A stretch of 64,000 nt of DNA from Pararge aegeria (lineage: Eukaryota; Arthropoda; Insecta; Lepidoptera; Nymphalidae): the NCBI RefSeq assembly GCF_905163445.1, contig NC_053184.1:15252001-15316000 (forward strand), written 5' to 3'. Below the pieces are notes generated by a model. It was not told the origin of the DNA, made no database searches, and saw only the letters and a list, made by a program, of their open reading frames with translations. A program made the position numbers and the translations under genes. Below, piece by piece: positions 43,405 to 54,360 of this stretch; the stretch's first letter is position 1; every line of letters begins with the position of its first letter.

Positions 43405-44535
43405 TCGAAGTGCTGGTAAAAATACTTTATTAAATTAAAAATATGAAATAAAATTTAGGCCTAAGCAAAGCTTAATTTTCATTGTCTAATAAATAATGTT
43501 AAACAGCGAAAGTGCTTTGAAAACTTTCCGCTCTCAAAGTTCCAGTAAACCTGTGACACAATAATGCCCGTTTACACTATACCTAGGAATCCCCTAAAGC
43601 GAATGCCCTTTGTATAGTAATATACCAACTAGGTAATAACTATTGTTCAAAGGTCTGTTATAATGTATATTGGTATGCCTAGGAATATCCTTAGATTAGG
43701 CGTTATTTATTTCGGCTTTGACTTGTTCGTCGTTAGTGAATACGGGCATAAGAAGCGGTTTAATTAAGTCGAGTTAACTTACGAAGAGAGCTAACTAGCG
43801 TTACGTTTACGGTGGACCGTGGTACATCGTCAGTCTCTCGTGGACACCCGTGCGGTAAAGTACCGAGTACGGAACATCCGTCGAATGTTTTTATCCTTAT
43901 GTTTACAAATATGTCGTGTGGTGTAAACGTGTTCATACCTTAGGCGAAACAAGTTTTAAAAGATTATCTTCTGGAGAGCATAGGGAATAATTTGGGAAAA
44001 AGGTCCTACATCTTTTATTGTCTTGGTTATAAGTTCTTTGATAGATAGGCTAGGTTACATATTAAATAAGCTGTGTTTGTGTAAATAACTTAGGTATGTG
44101 ATGAATGGAGAAATTTCGGAAAAAAAGTTTTTATTTTTAAGGTAAGTTAAAGATTAACTAGATATACCTACTTATTCTTTACTTTTGAAGGTAAAGTCTA
44201 GTAAAAGTTAGAAATAAACCAGTGTGGTAGTTTCTTAACATAAACGAATTCTTTTTCGTTTTGTTTTTTTTTTTTTACTTACTTTTACACACTACAAAGG
44301 AGTGAAAAGATTTTGTATATTAGAATACATGCAAGAATAATTTTAATTCTAAGTGAACAGCATCTAAAACGTCTTTAATTCTTAAGTAATACTGCTTTAA
44401 GAGATAGCAGTACCTAAGACACCTAATGATAGGTCTCTTTTTTTATTATTTATTTTTATCAAAACATGCGTGCCGAGTATCATAGGTATTTAAATAATGT
44501 TTAAGTTTTAAAGTTAGCTATCCCTACAATCTCAT
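43405..44535. other. No gene called; promoter-like patch at 43795-43885
   Basis: At about 43828 CATCGTCAGTCTCTCGTGGA contains an arthropod-type initiator (TCAGTC) in a non-repetitive, CpG-containing stretch; GTAAAG at about 43856 could be a weak donor. No coding exon is linked to it. Confidence 0.3.
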
Positions 44536-44539
44536 CGTG

Positions 44540-44645
44540 TGGTAAGTGATGATGCAGTCTAAAATGGCAGCGGGATAACATGTCAAGACTATAGCCTATA
44601 TTAAGCCCATACCCCTAATCGGTTTCTTCACGACAACGGTATTAA
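44540..44645 (-). repeat. SINE-C copy, reverse
   Basis: GTAAGTGATGATGCAGTCTA, AAAATGGCAGCGGGATAACA and ACCCCTAATCGGTTTCTTCA are the SINE-C 3' half in reverse. Confidence 0.75.
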
Positions 44646-44716
44646 ATTACACTTCCTTTAGGACAAAGTAGGACATGTATAGAAGTAGAGACATCCCTCT
44701 TCCATCGTTTAAAGTC

Positions 44717-44930
44717 TCAGGCCGGGCTACTAACATTCTCGAATAAGTGCTGGTAACGATCCAGAACTGTTTTGTAAACCTTGCCGTGTAAGTTATTTTG
44801 TAAAAAAAGTAACGTACCTACCATTTCTTCTTTTTTCTCTGGGCTTGTCTCCGTACTTGGTCTGCCGGAACCTTCCGTTGTACGAAGTGCCACTAATACA
44901 GGTCCCCGCTGGGTCACTCCAGCCAGCCGA
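44717..44930 (-). CDS. Candidate exon, unknown (weak)
   Basis: The minus strand is open from about 44930 and reads GPVLVALRTTEGSGRPSTET then SPEKKEEM before GTAGGTACGT (about 44822-44813), which can serve as donor. The GC content and composition up to that point are gene-like; beyond it the frame continues but looks random. No ATG and no clear acceptor were found, so it could be an internal exon or chance. The plus-strand frame at 44781-45044 is its competitor. Confidence 0.25.
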
Positions 44931-45094
44931 GCTCACTTCAAAAGCTTAGCAGGCCGCCCAGGTCGCCAAGTGGTACCTACCACTTATATTAACTATCAAA
45001 TTCAGAAACCTACAAACCAGGTTTTTATAGTTAGGTATAATTGATGGCCGACCACAGTGAAAATTAATCAAAGTTAAATTCAAATATTTCTTTA

Positions 45095-45230
45095 TTCAAA
45101 TAGGCACATAGGTGGCACTTTTGATGCGTACATTACAGTATAATACGACATAGAAGTGAGTTGATGGCGAACTAAATTCGTCAACTTAAAACTAAAGCTA
45201 CGAGGGTTCCAAACGCGCCCTCGTCTTCTG
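45095..45230 (-). mobile_element. LINE 3' end, reverse, same family as 11458
   Basis: GTGGCACTTTTGATGCGTAC and GCTACGAGGGTTCCAAACGC are the reverse complement of the 3' end at 11690-11790; ends in a short repeat of the AAATTC type. Confidence 0.75.
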
Positions 45231-45234
45231 GCGT

Positions 45235-45495
45235 CGACTATATACAAAGCAACACTTCGTATGGCATGCTAGGAACACGTCCGCAACGTGCCGCTCTGTC
45301 CTCATCAAGCTAATGTGTAGTTGTTAAGTCTCATGTGCCGGCAACTATGCGCGTCAGACCGGAACACAGCAACGCTTCTTCGCAATCACAATGCTGCTTG
45401 GCGACAGCAATGTTGCCTAAGGTCAGCAATGCTGCAGAAATACGCATGGCGGTAGTACTTCCCCGGAAGATCTATGTCACGTAAAACTCTGCTGC
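45235..45495 (+). repeat. Repeat E copy with internal partial duplication
   Basis: CAAAGCAACACTTCGTATGG to GGTAGTACTTCCCCGGAAGA in full order. The CAATGCTGC block is locally repeated three times (45408, 45426 and around 45430), a small expansion unique to this copy. Confidence 0.75.
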
Positions 45496-45496
45496 T

Positions 45497-45620
45497 AGGT
45501 ACTAAAGCTTTACAAAACTTTTCCTGTGCCTTAAATGTTCTAAAAAAAATATGCGACAGCATATGTCTATCTTTTAAGGTTGACTTATACGCGGATAAAG
45601 TCGCGAGGGACCGCTAGTTT
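45497..45620 (+). mobile_element. Helitron-like 3' part
   Basis: Ends TACGCGGATAAAGTCGCGAG then GGACCGCTAG followed by T, with the hairpin CGCGGATAAAGTCGCG. The upstream 75 bases (AAAGCTTTACAAAACTTTTC, AATATGCGACAGCATATGTC) recur at 48228-48306. Confidence 0.55.
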
Positions 45621-45929
45621 AGAATATTAATACTAATATTCTAATTGCCTATACAGGCAATTGACATTGTTGATTAACGACAGCGAGATTTATCAAAATA
45701 ACCAAGTTTAAAAGAAAAATTGTGTTGTGTAGAAAAAATACTCCCTCTTCTTGATAACAAGTTCTCTTAACATTTATATCAAGTTAGGTTATATCAAGGG
45801 TACTGAGCGACATTCTAATGTTGGTACCTACTTGTTTAATACGTTAGGGCAACCGCAAGCGATCTGCTTATCACATGATCGATTCATAGATATGCCAACA
45901 TAGTTAATAGAAGTAAAGCTTTTGGTGAC

Positions 45930-46165
45930 AGAGGTCGTCCAGGGAAGTACTACTGCAATTATCGCAATACTTTGTTAAGGTCTGAAGAGCGTGATGCCTG
46001 TGTAATAGCAGGTACCTACACAAGTCTACGCCTTAAGTTGATGGACACAGGGGTGAGCGGGCACTCTTCAGGACTCGTCTTGCGAAGTTTTGCCCTGTTA
46101 ATAGGATATGCTTACTATTTGCTCTGCTTACCATCAGGTGGGTGACCTTTGTCCATCAATTACTA
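45930..46165 (-). repeat. Repeat E copy, reverse
   Basis: AGAGGTCGTCCAGGGAAGTA, AAGTTGATGGACACAGGGGT and TGCTTACCATCAGGTGGGTG, full order in reverse, 430 bases from the plus copy. Confidence 0.75.
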
Positions 46166-46304
46166 CTATAAATTCTACTATAAAATCTGCTCCCGAAGAA
46201 CTTCTATTTTCCAATTGTCAAATACATGAACCAGTTGTAACTAAAGAAAGAGAAACAGAACTGTGGGGTGTATTATTACTATGTCGGTAACTCTAGTTAT
46301 TTTA

Positions 46305-46420
46305 CGGATCTCTTAACTTATGATTTGATCACGTGGAGATACTCCGAGTATAGCTCCCTCTGCATCGGCCGCGGAGTGGCTCTTGGCCTTTTTATAACAG
46401 CCATCGCAAGACAATACCTT
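46305..46420 (-). mobile_element. RTE fragment, reverse
   Basis: GTGGAGATACTCCGAGTATA is the reverse complement of the region coding for MLGVS-type residues of the RTE ORF (see 52860). Confidence 0.55.
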
Positions 46421-46424
46421 ACTG

Positions 46425-46890
46425 GTCACTTTTTATTTTTGGCGCAGAGTCAATGTAAGACATATTATTGAGGTCACATAGATAGGTAAGTACGTTTGAA
46501 GTTACCCTTAGAGGAAGTTATGTCATTCATCCATACGCAACACAGTTTCACTTCTCAAATACAATTAAATGATATGAACCTCATTGAAACTTACGAGAGA
46601 TTGTAAGAGGCCCGTCGGATAAAACGTAGGAACCGCTAAACGACGGTTTAGTGTTAAAATTGTCACAATCACCATAATAGTATTATTGTTGTCACAGTGC
46701 TGGTTGCTGGCCTTCTCTCTTCACTACGCCCCTGCACCAACAGTTGGCGGGCTTTAACGATTATTATCGCACTACTTATTGATACAAATAAATGATGCTC
46801 TAAATTAATAATAAATAATAAATAAATAATAGTAAATAATATATGTATATAATATATATATTTTATTTTTATATTTGTATAATTTGAAAT
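46425..46890. other. Unassigned
   Basis: 46690-46765 (GCTGGCCTTCTCTCTTCACT) is less AT-rich but not recognised; then a TAAATAATA-rich stretch. Confidence 0.45.
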
Positions 46891-46891
46891 A

Positions 46892-47152
46892 TTGACGGCC
46901 GATTGGCGCAGTTTGCAGCGATCCTGCTTTCTGAGTCCAAGGCCGTGGGTTCGATTCCCACAACTGGAAAATGTTCGTGTGATGAGCATGAATGTTTTTC
47001 AGTGGCTGGGTGTTTATATGTATATTCTAAGTATTTATGTATTTTATTTATAAAAATATTCAACAGTCATCTTAGTACCCATAACACAAGCTACGCTTAC
47101 TTTGGGGCTAGATGGCGATGTGTGTATTGTCGTAATATATTTATTTATTTAT
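46892..47152 (+). repeat. SINE-A copy, full
   Basis: Head GACGGCCGATTGGCGCAGTT, B box GTGGGTTCGATTCCCACAAC, body and TTTATTTATTTATA tail. The flanking sequence ATATTTGTATAATTTGAAAT occurs on both sides (46871-46890 and 47157-47176), a long apparent target duplication. Confidence 0.95.
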
Positions 47153-47214
47153 ATTTTATATTTGTATAATTTGAAATATTATTTATTGCTACCTCTTTTC
47201 TATGTTTTTTCCTT

Positions 47215-47350
47215 TTACGCCATTGGTTGCCTGGAAGAAATCGCTATGTAGCGATAAGGCCACCAAATTGTACTCTCTTGATATGTATTTATATCTCTGT
47301 AACTACTTTTTTCTTTGGTGTACAATAAAAGTGTATTCATTCATTCATTC
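47215..47350 (+). mobile_element. LINE 3' end with CATT repeats
   Basis: GGTTGCCTGGAAGAAATCGC, TATGTAGCGATAAGGCCACC and GTGTACAATAAAAGTG match 61135-61250; ends with (CATT)4. Confidence 0.75.
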
Positions 47351-47354
47351 ATTA

Positions 47355-47482
47355 AATAAATAAATATACTACTACAATACACACATCGCCAACTAGCCCC
47401 AAAGTAAGCGTAGCTTGTATTATGGATACTAAGATGACTGATGAATATTTTTTACTTAATATACAATAAATACTTATAATAT
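47355..47482 (-). repeat. SINE-A copy, 3' half, cut by a Helitron
   Basis: Tail and ACACATCGCCAACTAGCCCC part are present; the copy stops at TACTTATAATATAAA where the next element begins. Confidence 0.85.
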
Positions 47483-47797
47483 AAATTTACTCAGTCACGC
47501 AAAAACGGCTAAATTTAAAACGGATTTGGATGAAATTTGGCATGCGTGTAGCCTTTGACATGAAAAAGAACATACCTTCCATCCCGATGCCTTAAGTAGT
47601 TCCCGAGGGAAAATTGAAAATTGTTTACGAGCTAAGCCGCAGGTAGACAGCTTTGAAATTTGGTATGCATATCACCTGTGCTATAAAATGGAAATGATCT
47701 CTCAAATAGTTCCCGTGGTAAAATTTATAATTGTTAACTAAGCTGAAGTCCAGCCAATTCTGAAGTCCAGGCAGACGAAGTCGCGGGCAGGAACTAG
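47483..47797 (+). mobile_element. Helitron-like element, 3' complete
   Basis: The 3' end is GCAGACGAAGTCGCGGGCAG, GAACTAG followed by T, with the hairpin GACGAAGTC. The body holds two related segments, CTAAATTTAAAACGGATTTG with TGAAATTTGGCATGCGTGTA and AAATTTGGTATGCATATCAC, each followed by a TAGTTCCCG block. The 5' end is not clear. Confidence 0.6.
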
Positions 47798-47929
47798 TGA
47801 TTAATAATTACCACGTGCCAGTCATAATAACAATCTTTGCAAACCTCAATCAATATTTACAAGTTTCGGCCTGACCTGGGAATTGTGTGCATTACAAAGC
47901 AATGATCATTATCAATAGCCTTTAAAAGC

Positions 47930-48030
47930 CCACTATCGGGCTATAACGCTGTCCCAGCGGGAGGGTTGTCCCCATAATCACAACATTGGGCAGGGGGATT
48001 GGTGACCGGAGTAGATGGTAGTAATAGCAC
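47930..48030 (-). repeat. Repeat D 3' half, reverse
   Basis: CCCCATAATCACAACATTGG, GGGGATTGGTGACCGGAGTA and GATGGTAGTAATAGCACAG are in reverse order of repeat D. Confidence 0.7.
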
Positions 48031-48044
48031 AGTTTTGACGACTT

Positions 48045-48200
48045 CCCGGCGCTACTGCGCGTACTGCTCACTACTGTGAGCGCTGTGGTTTTAGTTGGAG
48101 GTCCCGGGTTCAATTCCCGGTAGAGCTTCGGCCGTGGCTGGTTACCACTCCACTAATAAAGATGTATCGCAAACCGATTAAGCGTTCCGATATGGCGTAT
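48045..48200 (+). repeat. SINE-C copy with intact tRNA-like head
   Basis: GAGGTCCCGGGTTCAATTCC is a good B box, followed by GGTAGAGCTTCGGCCGTGGC and GGTTACCACTCCACTAATAA. This copy best shows that SINE-C has a tRNA-derived head. Confidence 0.75.
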
Positions 48201-48227
48201 AGGTAACGCAAATCACAACGCAAAACT

Positions 48228-48306
48228 CTACTGCTACTAAAGCTTTACAAAACTTTTCCTTTGCCTTAAATGTTCTAAAAAAAATATGCGGCAGCATATG
48301 TCTATC
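48228..48306 (+). repeat. 75-base repeat shared with 45497
   Basis: ACTAAAGCTTTACAAAACTT to GGCAGCATATGTCTATCTTT, nearly identical to 45505-45577. Confidence 0.8.
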
Positions 48307-48339
48307 TTTAATATACCCAACTCTTATATTCCATTATGC

Positions 48340-48415
48340 TGCACGTTCGCGGTTATATTCCCTTAGTCGCATCGTACGAGACATGCGGGAGGAAGGGGTG
48401 GTGACAAAAGTATTC
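48340..48415 (-). repeat. Repeat D 5' half, reverse
   Basis: TTAGTCGCATCGTACGAGAC and GGGAGGAAGGGGTGGTGACA; with the half at 47930 it may be one copy split by SINE-C and the 75-base repeat. Confidence 0.6.
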
Positions 48416-48419
48416 TTAT

Positions 48420-48955
48420 CTACCTTTACCAAATGGCACAAATATTCGACTACATGTCGATATGGTTCATGCAAGTTAAACTTGTAACAACGTAAATAAC
48501 TTTATAAAGCGGGAAAGTGCCGCATGAAGTAGGACAAGCCTTTATAATTATATCTAACTCACTCGTGAAGTAAACAACTTAATTTCGTATTGTTACTCCT
48601 AGTTCACTTCTCTCATAAACTAAATAATTTCATTGCAATGTAGTTGCAATGTTAGTAACATGTTTATTGTTTAATCTTATCTCAAACACGTACAGGCGGT
48701 AGGAAGAAACCACAATAGTTGGTACGTACCTAGAACCTACATGTTTACTATTCAAATACACGTGCGGTATATATAGTTGTAACAGACTAACAAAAATAGT
48801 TAACCAATTCAGGCTACAATTCTAGTTTTTGTGTTTAAAGTAAAACATTGTTTAAACGAAATTTTACAGAAAAATCTCTATTTGTACTAACTTTTCTTAT
48901 GGAAAACTACTAAAAGAACAAGTGTGTTTAAATAAATAAATAAAAATATATTTTC
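48420..48955. other. No gene seen
   Basis: Unassigned AT-rich DNA. Confidence 0.5.
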
Positions 48956-48959
48956 TTCA

Positions 48960-49075
48960 TGCAATACGTGTTTTGCACGCAATCAATTAAAATATCACTT
49001 GCCTTAACCTGCATGCCTGAGAGTTCCCCTGAAAGCTCTCAAAGGCGTGTGTAGTCTAACAATCTGCACTTGACA
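48960..49075 (+). repeat. SINE-B fragment
   Basis: AATCAATTAAAATATCACTT, CCTGCATGCCTGAGAGTTCC and CTCAAAGGCGTGTGTAGTCT follow the middle of SINE-B with a small internal deletion. Confidence 0.7.
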
Positions 49076-49079
49076 TAAA

Positions 49080-50060
49080 TAATTATTATTTTTCTCATAT
49101 TTGTTTTGTTAATTTCTAAGAAATGCGATAGCCGTGAGAGGTAGTTGGTCACAAGAGTAACTAAAATCAACTATTATTTCTGTGAAAAATGATAGATTAT
49201 CCGTTCTTACCAGTACCATATTCCGAGAAAAATATTGGAAAGAATAGGCAAATAATAATAAAACAGGATCTATGGGCCACACTTTGTTTGAAGAAAATAA
49301 ATTGTTTGCTTTAATGAAAAAAATGCAAGCTAAAAGATTTCTAATGACTATGAATTTAACGTAAGGAAAATCAAAAACACATGAGAAAAACTATGGGATG
49401 TAAAGAAAATGCAAATAAAAATAAACCACTCTTTGATCTATAAACAAAAAAAAAGGGAAATATTGACTAACTGTTACTAGTGACGATGTGAGGAAATCTA
49501 CATGGCTTCAATGTACATGACCCTTTTTTTGTACACGAATACTGCACTAAATTTGAAAACATGTGCCCTAAATATTTTCAAGAGCAAGCAAGGTGCTATG
49601 AAATAGAAAATATTACCAAAAACAATATTAAATCTAGAATTAAGTTATGGCCATATTACATCTATTGCTATGGCCAATAAACCCGAACCACTCGGGAGAG
49701 AAGGACAATAATTGTGTTTAAAAAAAAAAAATTTTTTTAAAACGATGTATTTATAAATTACTTTTATGTTTAATATTTTATAGTTGAATGTTCAATGTTT
49801 AATTATATTAATTTTAGGATAAAAAAAGACTAGTAACATTGGTTATGTTGGAGAATACTTCGCCGATCGTTGTTTAAAACTTCTTAAAATGAGAGTAATT
49901 CCTGATTACGCTGTAAACTATTGGTTGGCAAGATCAAACTTCGAATTCAGATCACTTAATATGAGTTTTTCACCTGCTAATATAAACCTAGGGTACTAGT
50001 ATGGGAACCACTATATATACTTCATATGCGTTCTCACAGTTTCACATACACGCTCATAAA
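49080..50060. other. No gene seen
   Basis: A-rich; no exon or repeat recognised. Confidence 0.5.
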
Positions 50061-50063
50061 AAA

Positions 50064-50130
50064 TGCCTCGTTAGTCTAGTAGTTAGAACGTTCATCTAAC
50101 AGTCCTGGGTTCGATTCTCGGGAAGGCACA
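50064..50130 (+). other. tRNA-like sequence (pseudogene or SINE head)
   Basis: TGCC and GGCA ends can pair, TTAGTCTAGTAGTTAGAACG has an A-box-like D arm, and CTGGGTTCGATTCTCGG makes a proper T arm with a perfect B box core. The anticodon arm does not form five pairs and two acceptor pairs fail. It is better seen as a tRNA-derived remnant than as a working tRNA gene. Confidence 0.5.
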
Positions 50131-50254
50131 GGGATTTTCATTGCATTGCATTGTACAGGGATTTGTAACAAAAAAATGCTAGCTATATACGTTCGAGAGT
50201 GGGTGCTTTAAACTGTCAGTCAAGGTTATAATAACTAAGATGACAATAATCGAT

Positions 50255-50350
50255 AAAACCCACCAGCCCTCACTGGAGTACCTTGGTGGGTTTCTCTCTA
50301 AAAAAAATTTTCTCCTAAACGAGAGCGGAGGCAGGACGTTTAGCTAAAGT
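50255..50350 (+). repeat. Short repeat with GGTGGG block
   Basis: CACCAGCCCTCACTGGAGTA, CCTTGGTGGGTTTCTCTCT and GAGAGCGGAGGCAGGAC are of the same type as 2030 and 30160. Confidence 0.5.
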
Positions 50351-50354
50351 TGAA

Positions 50355-52845
50355 ATGATGATTTTACAATAAATACCATCTACGTATTAGCAACGATGAT
50401 ATTGTGCATGATTTATGTATTCTGAAGTTGTGGCATTCGACGTCAGACAAACAATAGTAAGTATCTAATGGCACGCCCTACATTCACATCTTTACCTTGA
50501 TCTCGTTCCCGAGTTAAAAAAAAAATGAAACGACAGCTCTTTTCACCTTAACATTTAGGTATTAACGTAATATAAAATGCTTTAATTTAGTGATTATTTC
50601 ACTATCTGTAATTTTTACAAATCCTTCTCGTTTGGTCAAGTGTAACGACAGTTAAGACACGGATGTGGCTTTGCTTTCAACAAGATAGCATTTGATATAA
50701 CTATGATTTTTTAAAACACAGATTTTGATAAAAATATGTTACCTATTCAATAAATTAAATATAAACTGTTCCAGCTCATTCGTAACATGTTTATTATTTA
50801 GTAAGATATAGTTAAATATCTAGCAAACACTATATTTTATTTTATACTTCTTTCCTATTATTTTTTGCATGGAATAAAAGGCCTTTTATTTTATTATATT
50901 TTTATCTGGTACTTATCCAGTTATAGTTTTATAATTTTCTTCTTTACAAAAATTATTGTAACATTTCTTCTTTTGATAACGGATCGGGTTGGACCAAAAT
51001 TATTGAAACCAAAGGTATTAAAAAGGTTCTCTGTCATGAAATTACCTATATACTAGCCTTCGTGGTGGACAAACCTGGCATTGCCTCGTAGAGCACGTAG
51101 GCCGTTCCTAACTATACCTCTGACATCTTAATTTTTACTTTGATAATCGATTGAATAACTCAACAAACACGAAACAAATTACATGAGTTGCTTAACTTAA
51201 CTTTCAGAGAGTTCTCTGATGTAATTAAGCTACTCTGATGAGTGAACTAATAACGAATTCTCCTCCAATTACCTTTAAAGCCCCTTTTAGCCTCACGAAC
51301 ACAGTATAGAGCATATTAAAATATTATGTATAATCTCTAACCAAACTTTTGCAAGTCAATACCCTTGATATATTTCAATTTAAACGTAAAGTTCTTGAAA
51401 ACTTCGAGCGTAAATAAATTAGATTCAATTACGAGAGAAAATTCGTTCTTAGTCAAGTAAACATATAGAGATCCCAATAAAAAGTAATTTTATACAGTGT
51501 GATTAATAATAGATAGAAAATTTATTTATTTATTTTTAATTATTCATTACGAATGTTTTATGTTTATGAGTTTACTATGTAATTTTTGTGTCTTCGTACT
51601 TGTTTCCCGCGCAAATATTATGTGAAAGTCTAAATATGCAAATAATTTATTATATTTTCTAAGAACCCCTGGTACTTAACCATAAATTTAAGATCACATC
51701 AGAAATGTCAAGTCTCTCTGTATTGTAACTCTACCAGCAAAGGACAGATTTTACAGATAAAAGTGAACCCGGTAGTTATAAATCTCTTATTTTCTAACAG
51801 AAACACTTTACGATAAAACAGTTATAATTATTAAAATTTAATAATTATTATGCGAAATTGTGGGTAGATAAAAGCAGCGCCGACTGTTAACTTGTTATGT
51901 CATTAATTCATGATTCATGACTGTCTGTAGATGTTGGTAAGGGGAATTCTGTGATGCCTGGAACGCTACCAGTTCGTGAGTCAATATAACAATTAATGTT
52001 ATACTCGAACATATATGTCATATTCTTATGTTTCACTTAAGAATACTTTGAAGCTATCAGCTGTTATCCTACGGTTCACGATCAACGCTATAGCGTTGAC
52101 TGAGCGAGCTAATTCCTAAAATAAAGAACCTACAATGATAAGAAAATTCGCGAATATGGTAAAATAAAATATAAAAAAATATATATCTGTTTACTCATTA
52201 AAGAGCTTGAAGTGTTGTTTTGATCGAACCTACTCGTGATCGTGATGTAGGTGAACGTGACATTGCAGAACATTAGTGTTTTAATTTTATCTTTTTCAAA
52301 TGAGCAAGTAATTAGTAGTAATTCATACAGCGAGTACTTTTCATATTGCCTGCCTTCTAAGTCTTGTGGTTGAAAAATATGCTAGACTTTTTTTTCTTTA
52401 ATGTAAACTTTGTGAGGTATGTATCTAAAAGTTTTGATACCTACCAGGATAATTTTGCATGTATATTGTAATTGGCATAATACCTCTTTTTAGTGGTCCA
52501 TAGAGCTATAATAATATGTGGACGAGTTATTTTTTATTTATTTTAGATAAAGATATTATCAACTGAGACATTCTTATATGAACAAGCTTTAGGTACCCAC
52601 ATAACATTATCATTGCTTATCTTATTAAGGATTAAGTAAACCTTTCAAAGGAGAAGCGAAACAAAGATATTATCACGATAATCCTGTTACGAAGAGGAAA
52701 TAGCTTCGTTCGTAAATCCAGTTTCCACCATTTTGGGAGTGACCCCCACTTGTATGATATTCGTAGGGTTGACAACATTCTCTCATCGTTCCTATTACCT
52801 AATTACAGATAATAATCTATTGTTAGTATATTAATTAAAAATATA
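50355..52845. other. 2.5 kb without recognised gene or repeat
   Basis: The longest stretch with no repeat copy in the window. AT-rich; frames such as 50865-51056 have no coding character. A short palindrome around 52080-52100 (ACGATCAACGCTATAGCGTTGACTG cut here to its core AACGCTATAGCGTT) is present. Confidence 0.5.
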
Positions 52846-52846
52846 C

Positions 52847-53160
52847 ATGAAACAACAGCTCAGCGGGCGATGGAGAGAGCTATGCGGAGTATCTCTACGT
52901 GATCAAATCAGAAATGAGGTGATCCGTAGAAGAACCAACGAAAGAATCGCAAAGCTGAATTGGCAATGGGCAGGTACTATAGTTCGGAGAACGGATGGAC
53001 GTTGGGGTCCCAAGGTGCTGGAATGGCGGCCCCGCTCTGGTAAGCGCAACGTTGGTCAACCGCCAACGAGGTAAACATACGACATCAAGCGCGTCGCGGG
53101 GAGTCGGACACAAAGTACAGCTGTGGACGTCTATCGGTTGATATGATGATGATGATAAAA
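52847..53160 (+). pseudogene. RTE-type LINE ORF, C-terminal fragment and 3' end
   Basis: The frame encodes GVSLRDQIRNEVIRRRTNER, KLNWQWAGTIVRR and KVLEWRPRSGKRNVGQPPTR, the conserved end of RTE-like proteins, then meets an in-frame TAA where the usual sequence has Trp (TRW). It ends with GTGGACGTCTATCGGTTGAT and (GAT)n. The catalytic domains are missing. Confidence 0.8.
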
Positions 53161-53387
53161 CAACAGATTTCAACAAATGTTTACCTACTGGATAGTGGAA
53201 GGAAGGTAAACTTTAATTTTAACAATAGCATTGATTGCGTCTGAATTTTACTGTCCGTTGAAACGTATTTTTTAACTCCGCAGATATTCATCAGATCGTC
53301 AGCAAATTATAAGTAGACCAACAAGATGGTATAATATGGCCCATGCTTCTTCAATCTGAACATCCGTTCAAATTTTTGCTTGTAGGT

Positions 53388-53630
53388 GTCCACCACGCTG
53401 GCCCAGTGAAGATTGGTGGACTTCACACACCTTTGATAAAATTATGTATGACTTTCAGGAATGCAGGTTCCCTCACGATGTTTTCCTTCACCGTTGAAGC
53501 AAGTGATATTTTAATTACTTAAAACGCACATAACTTAGGAAAGTCTCTCGCAACTCTATGAGTGCTGGCATATGAACTCGGCCCCAGAAAGTGAAGTCGA
53601 GCTCCTACCAATGCGCTATATAGATATAGC
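53388..53630 (-). repeat. SINE-B copy, reverse
   Basis: TCCACCACGCTGGCCCAGTG, TTTTCCTTCACCGTTGAAGC and the head side TGAACTCGGCCCC; nearly full. Confidence 0.85.
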
Positions 53631-53634
53631 ACTT

Positions 53635-54210
53635 AAAATACTACAACTTAAGGCAGCGTTCATAAGAAACGTTTTCGTTCGACCGTTTTCATTCCGACTT
53701 ACTTTGCAAATCCGTCTACCATGAAAAAGTCTTTTTGTTTTTCGGATTAATATATAATCTATATCACTCACAAATAATGTGGGTTACTATTAGTAAAAAA
53801 AAAAATCAAAATCTGTTCAGTACATCCGGAGATTACCCTCTACAACCTCAAAAACTCACAAACTTTAGCTATTTATAATATTTAAAGTATAGATGTGGCA
53901 GCCCTAAGCGTAAGTGCTTAGTTTCCGTTTTGTACACAAGGGACTTTCGCGGGAACTAATGTATGAGGAAAGTAGGCACTATCTGGATAAAGCGTGCCAT
54001 CAGTGTTGAGTCTTTTTTCAACCGTCTTTCAAAAGGAGGTTACACTAGTTACTCGTAGTTGTTTTCTCTCTTGACGATTATACTCCATATTTCCATTAAA
54101 TATTGAATTTGACCCAATGAAAATTTTAAAGTTAATAGTTATTTGTGTTTTATATAGCCATGATAGCTTAGTGGGTAAGGCTTCATCTTTGTTTTCTGGG
54201 GGCCCAACTT
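53635..54210. other. No gene seen; SINE-B head stub at 54157
   Basis: 54157-54200 (AGCCATGATAGCTTAGTGGG) is a SINE-B-like head that breaks off at the start of the SINE-A. The rest was not assigned. Confidence 0.45.
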
Positions 54211-54360
54211 CAATCGGCCGATTGGCGCAGTGGGCAGCGACCCTGCTTTCTAAGCCAAGGCCGTGGGTTCGATTCCCACAACTGGACAATGTTTGTGTGA
54301 TGAACATGAATGTTTTTCAGTGTCTGGGTGTTTATCTATATATTATAAGTATTTACGTAT

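Noticed and set aside
50064..50130. Functional tRNA gene
   Set aside because: Anticodon stem cannot form five pairs and two acceptor pairs fail.
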